Position numbers and translations under genes: made by a program. A stretch of DNA of 8,911 nucleotides from Clostridiales bacterium (GTDB lineage Bacteria > Bacillota > Clostridia > Christensenellales > Aristaeellaceae): contig JAAZAQ010000199.1 of NCBI GenBank assembly GCA_012514225.1, forward strand, positions 1 to 8,911, in the 5' to 3' direction. The notes under the pieces are model-generated. The model made no database searches, was not told the DNA's origin, and saw only the letters and a program-made list of their open reading frames with translations. Positions 6,343 through 8,911 of this stretch are shown here, in pieces. The stretch's first letter is position 1. Every line of letters begins with the position of its first letter.

Positions 6343-6867
6343 ATGGATCAGATGGAAATGGTGGAGAAACTGCGCCAGAAGGCGAACGTGAGCTATGAGG
6401 AGGCGCGGGACGCGCTGGAGAAGAACGAGTGGGACCTGCTCGACGCGCTGGTATACCTGGAAGGCCAGGGCAAAATCCGGCAGGAAGCGCAGGGAAACAG
6501 CTACACGACGAAGGAAGAGCCCCGGCCCAAGCCCCCGCAGGAGCAGGATTACCGCGGCGCCTTCACCCGCTTCTTCAGCTATGTGGCGGAGCTCATCAAC
6601 AAGGCCAACCAGATTTTCATGGACGCGCGGCGGAATGGCAAGGTCGTCCTCTCCGTCCCGCTGACGGTGCTGCTGCTGCTGCTGGCGTTCATGTTCTGGT
6701 GGGTGGTGCCCATCATGGCGGTATCCCTCTTCTTCGGGGTGCGCTACAGCTTCAGGGGCAGCCAGGCGGCGGACACCCTCAACAAGGCGATGGACAAGGC
6801 GGCGCACGCCGTGGACAGCCTCAAGCCCGAGGGGAAGAAGGACGGGGACGGGCAAGCCCAGGCGTAA
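6343..6867 (+). CDS. Membrane protein with N-terminal UBA-like domain (DUF4342 type)
   Basis: The 174-residue protein starts at the ATG at 6343, supported by GGAGG seven bases upstream; longer readings to 6226 begin at a TTG without a ribosome site. Residues 3-43 (VEKLRQKANVSYEEARDALE, then NEWDLLDALVYLE) form a three-helix UBA-like unit of the kind in DUF4342 proteins and in the N-terminus of elongation factor Ts. A charged Pro/Gln linker (about 50-70), an amphipathic helix (71-98) and a 33-residue hydrophobic stretch (101-133, one long or two tight membrane spans) follow, then a helical, Lys/Asp-rich tail. The function is unknown. The UBA-like part could bind another protein and hold it at the membrane, which is inference. 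A strong terminator follows, so it is probably monocistronic. Confidence 0.8.
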   Translation: MDQMEMVEKLRQKANVSYEEARDALEKNEWDLLDALVYLEGQGKIRQEAQGNSYTTKEEPRPKPPQEQDYRGAFTRFFSYVAELINKANQIFMDARRNGKVVLSVPLTVLLLLLAFMFWWVVPIMAVSLFFGVRYSFRGSQAADTLNKAMDKAAHAVDSLKPEGKKDGDGQAQA

Positions 6868-6877
6868 CCCGATGGCC

Positions 6878-6910
6878 GGCACAGGGGGCGCGCCCCTTGT
6901 GCCCTTTTTT
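6878..6910 (+). terminator. Rho-independent terminator after the UBA-like membrane protein gene
   Basis: GGCACAGGGGGCG (6878-6890) pairs with CGCCCCTTGTGCC (6891-6903) through one G-U pair, the innermost bases forming the loop, followed by C and six T residues (6905-6910). Its 3' arm overlaps the proposed -35 box of the following promoter. Confidence 0.88.
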
Positions 6911-6925
6911 CACCCGTGGCACAAT
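6897..6925 (+). promoter_or_regulatory. Candidate promoter of the two-component operon, overlapping the terminator
   Basis: TTGTGC (6897-6902), a 17-base spacer and CACAAT (6920-6925) form a moderate promoter. The start near 6932 would exclude the GTG at 6916 and fits a leader of about 23 bases before the TTG at 6955. Confidence 0.45.
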
Positions 6926-6940
6926 GTGAGCAACCAGGAG

Positions 6941-6946
6941 AGGAGG
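6941..6946 (+). promoter_or_regulatory. Ribosome binding site that fixes a TTG start for the response regulator
   Basis: AGGAGG lies eight bases before TTG (6955-6957). Starting there gives the protein MQKILLVEDE, the usual beginning of the receiver domain. The longer reading from GTG at 6916 adds 13 residues with no ribosome site. Confidence 0.82.
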
Positions 6947-6954
6947 GTGCGGGC

Positions 6955-7635
6955 TTGCAGAAAATCCTGCTTGTGGAGGACGAGGCCAGCATCGCGCGCT
7001 TCGTGGAGCTGGAATTGGGCCACGAGGGCTACGAGGTCGTGAAGGCGGAGGACGGCCGGGAAGGCCTGCGGCTGGCCGGCGAGGGCGGGTTCGACCTGGT
7101 GCTGCTGGACGTGATGCTGCCGGGCATCAACGGCCTGGAGGTGCTGCGCCGGCTGCGCAAGGACAGCGACGTGCCCGTCATCCTGCTCACCGCACGGGAC
7201 GCGGTGATGGACAAGGTGTCCGGCCTGGACATGGGCGCGGACGACTACGTGACCAAGCCTTTCTCCATCGAGGAGCTGCTGGCGCGCATCCGCGCCCTGC
7301 TGCGCAAGCAGGGCCGGCAGGGTTCCGCCCCGATGGCTCTGGGCCCGCTGGAGATGGACGTCGCCCGGCACACGGTCACGGCGGAAGGGCAGCCGGTGGA
7401 GCTGACCGGCCGCGAGTTTTCCCTGCTGCAGGCGCTGATGGAGAACCCGGGCATCGTGCTGAGCCGCGAGACGCTGATGGACCGGGTCTGGGGCTATGAT
7501 TTCGTCGGGGAAACCAACCTGGTGGACGTGTACATCCGCTACCTGCGCGCCAAGATCGGGGAGAAGACCGACAGGCGGCTCATCCAGACCGTGCGGGGCG
7601 TGGGCTACGTGCTGCGGGAGGAAGACACCCCGTGA
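6955..7635 (+). CDS. OmpR/PhoB-family response regulator, ArlR/YkoG-like
   Basis: The 226-residue protein is a full-length OmpR-family transcription factor. The receiver domain (1-118) has acidic pocket residues E8 and D9, the phospho-acceptor D52 in LVLLDVMLPGINGLEVLR, the switch threonine T79 in VILLTARD, and K101 in DDYVTKPFSIEELLARIRAL. The winged-helix DNA-binding domain (about 127-222) shows LTGREFSLLQALMENPG (150-166), 'SRETLMDRVWGYD' and the wing 'QTVRGVGYVL' near the end. The text is close to Firmicute ArlR/YkoG types ('FVELELGHEGYEV'), but the specific orthologue cannot be fixed without a search. It starts at TTG. Its stop TGA overlaps the GTG start of the kinase (GTGA, 7632-7635), so the pair is translationally coupled. 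Target genes are not shown by the sequence. Confidence 0.95.
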   Translation: MQKILLVEDEASIARFVELELGHEGYEVVKAEDGREGLRLAGEGGFDLVLLDVMLPGINGLEVLRRLRKDSDVPVILLTARDAVMDKVSGLDMGADDYVTKPFSIEELLARIRALLRKQGRQGSAPMALGPLEMDVARHTVTAEGQPVELTGREFSLLQALMENPGIVLSRETLMDRVWGYDFVGETNLVDVYIRYLRAKIGEKTDRRLIQTVRGVGYVLREEDTP

Positions 7636-8911
7636 CCCAGGGCAAGCGCGTGCATTCCATCGTCAGCCGCATCAGCCGCGGTTTCCTGATGCGGCTGGTG
7701 GTCTCCCTGCTGGCGGTCAACCTGCTGCTGTTCGTCAACGCCGTGCTCTGGTCGGCCTACAGCGCGGAGCGGGCCGCGCTGGGCGGCGCCTGGCAGGCGA
7801 ACCTGAACCGCTACCTGACCCCGCAGCCCGGCGTCCCCTTCCCGCAGAAACTGGAAACCCTGACCTACGAGTTCAGCCTCCCCGGCGGGGCGGTCCACCG
7901 GGTCGCGGCGGGGCCGGTGCTGCAGACGATGCTGCGCGCGATGGCCGGGCTGGCGGCGGCCGAGGCGCTGCTGGTCTTCCTGCAGTACCGGGGGGCCAAG
8001 CGCCGCGTCAATTTCTTGACGGCGCCGCTGCGGCAGATGGCCTTCACCGCGCAACAGGTCAGCCGGGAGCGCTTCGACGGTGAAAAGGCGCACGCGCTGG
8101 AGCACGCGATCGAGCGGCTGAGCGTGCACAGCCCCGCGGCCCGGCTTTCGACCGGCGACAGCGAGCTGGCCGGGCTGGAAACGGCGGTCAACAACCTCAT
8201 CTCCCGCATGCACGACGCCTACCGCCAGCAAATCCGCTTCGTGTCCGACGCCTCCCACGAGCTGCGGACGCCCATCTCCGTCATCCGCGGCTATGCGGAC
8301 CTGCTTTCCCGCTGGGGGATGGACGACCGGAAGGTGATGGAGGAATCCGTGCTCGCCATCCGCAACGAGGCGGACAATATGCAACGGCTGGTGGAACAGC
8401 TGCTCTTCCTGGCGCGCGGGGACGCCGGGCACACGCCGTTTGCGCCCGTCCCCGTGGACCTCAACGCCCTGGCGCGGGAGACCGGGGAGGAATACGCCCT
8501 CATCAGCCCGGAGCATGACTGGCGCGTGAAGGAAGAGGCGAAAACACCCGCTTTGGGGGATGAGGCGATGCTCAAGCAGGCGCTGCGCGTGCTGGCGGAC
8601 AACGCGCTGAAATACTCCCCGCCCGGCTCCGCCGTCACCCTCAGGGCCTACACCCACGAGAACGGCATGGCCTGCCTGAGCGTGCAGGACAACGGCGCGG
8701 GCATCCGGCCGGAGGATTTGCCCCATATCTTCGAGCGCTTCTACCGCTCCGACCCCGCCCGCGGCCGGGGCGGCACGGGGCTGGGGCTGTCCATCGCCCA
8801 GTGGATTGCGCAGCGCCACGGCGGGTATTTCGACGTGTTCTCCCGCGAGGGCATGGGCACGCGCTTCACGCTCTTCCTGCCGCCCGCCGAACAAGCCGGC
8901 GCCGCGGTGGA
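7632..8911 (+). CDS. Sensor histidine kinase, partner of the preceding regulator (runs off the window)
   Basis: From GTG at 7632 the frame stays open for 426 codons to the window edge; the stop lies outside, but the catalytic domain is essentially complete. Residues 20-43 and about 98-118 are membrane spans enclosing a short extracytoplasmic part (about 44-97). A HAMP-like linker (about 119-198) leads to the phospho-acceptor H209 in FVSDASHELRTPISVIRGYA. The ATP-binding domain has the N box ALRVLADNALKYSPPGS (N324), the G1 box DNGAGI (353-358), the F box FERFYRSD (367-374) and the G2 box GGTGLGLSIAQ (380-390). The small outer loop suggests sensing in or near the membrane or by a partner protein rather than by a large ligand domain; this is inference. 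It is coupled to the regulator gene by a four-base overlap. Confidence 0.93.
   Translation, partial: MTQGKRVHSIVSRISRGFLMRLVVSLLAVNLLLFVNAVLWSAYSAERAALGGAWQANLNRYLTPQPGVPFPQKLETLTYEFSLPGGAVHRVAAGPVLQTMLRAMAGLAAAEALLVFLQYRGAKRRVNFLTAPLRQMAFTAQQVSRERFDGEKAHALEHAIERLSVHSPAARLSTGDSELAGLETAVNNLISRMHDAYRQQIRFVSDASHELRTPISVIRGYADLLSRWGMDDRKVMEESVLAIRNEADNMQRLVEQLLFLARGDAGHTPFAPVPVDLNALARETGEEYALISPEHDWRVKEEAKTPALGDEAMLKQALRVLADNALKYSPPGSAVTLRAYTHENGMACLSVQDNGAGIRPEDLPHIFERFYRSDPARGRGGTGLGLSIAQWIAQRHGGYFDVFSREGMGTRFTLFLPPAEQAGAAV

Noticed and set aside
6916..6954. GTG start at 6916 for the response regulator
   Set aside because: It has no ribosome site, lies upstream of the likely transcription start, and adds residues absent from the family; TTG at 6955 fits AGGAGG and the receiver start.
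7605..8894. 429-codon minus-strand frame opposite the histidine kinase
   Set aside because: The plus strand has complete H, N, G1, F and G2 boxes; the minus frame has no recognisable domain.

Overview
The window is high-GC, gene-dense bacterial chromosome. Strong AGGAGG-type ribosome sites, sigma-A-like promoters with 17-18 bp spacers, a four-cysteine ribosomal protein L28, an ArlR/YkoG-like response regulator, a DUF4342-type protein and a wall-binding protein with MucBP-like repeats together suggest a high-GC Firmicute, most likely an uncultured clostridial lineage (for example Christensenellales- or Oscillospirales-like). This placement is inference: there is no rRNA or other taxonomic marker to settle it.

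Layout: (1) At 1-550 on the minus strand lies the N-terminal part of a neutral/alkaline ceramidase-like hydrolase, cut by the window edge. (2) At 551-891 is a divergent control region with two opposed near-consensus promoters and a perfect inverted repeat over one -35 box. It serves the ceramidase-like gene and a YhcH/YjgK/YiaL (EbgC-like) sugar-pathway gene at 892-1371. (3) The housekeeping block is rpmB (1495-1713) with its own promoter and terminator, then ychF (1859-2956) with a near-perfect promoter, followed one base later by a sugar-transfer-associated ATP-grasp gene (2958-3974). (4) At 4060-6063 is an exported protein with a peptidoglycan-binding domain, four MucBP-like repeats, a Pro/Thr-rich linker and two SH3-like segments. 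(5) At 6343-6867 is a small membrane protein with an N-terminal UBA-like helical domain (DUF4342 type). (6) At 6955-8911 is a two-component system: an OmpR-family regulator translationally coupled by a GTGA overlap to a histidine kinase that runs off the window.

All genes except the first are on the plus strand. Three themes recur: carbohydrate or lipid metabolism (ceramidase-like, YhcH), envelope building or binding (ATP-grasp, wall-binding protein, perhaps the two-component system) and translation (L28, YchF). I see no mobile element, CRISPR array, tRNA or rRNA. The region looks like ordinary chromosome and I found no clearly new multi-gene system. The most notable items are the divergent control region, the ychF-ATP-grasp coupling, the modular wall protein, and a terminator whose 3' arm appears to carry the -35 box of the next promoter.
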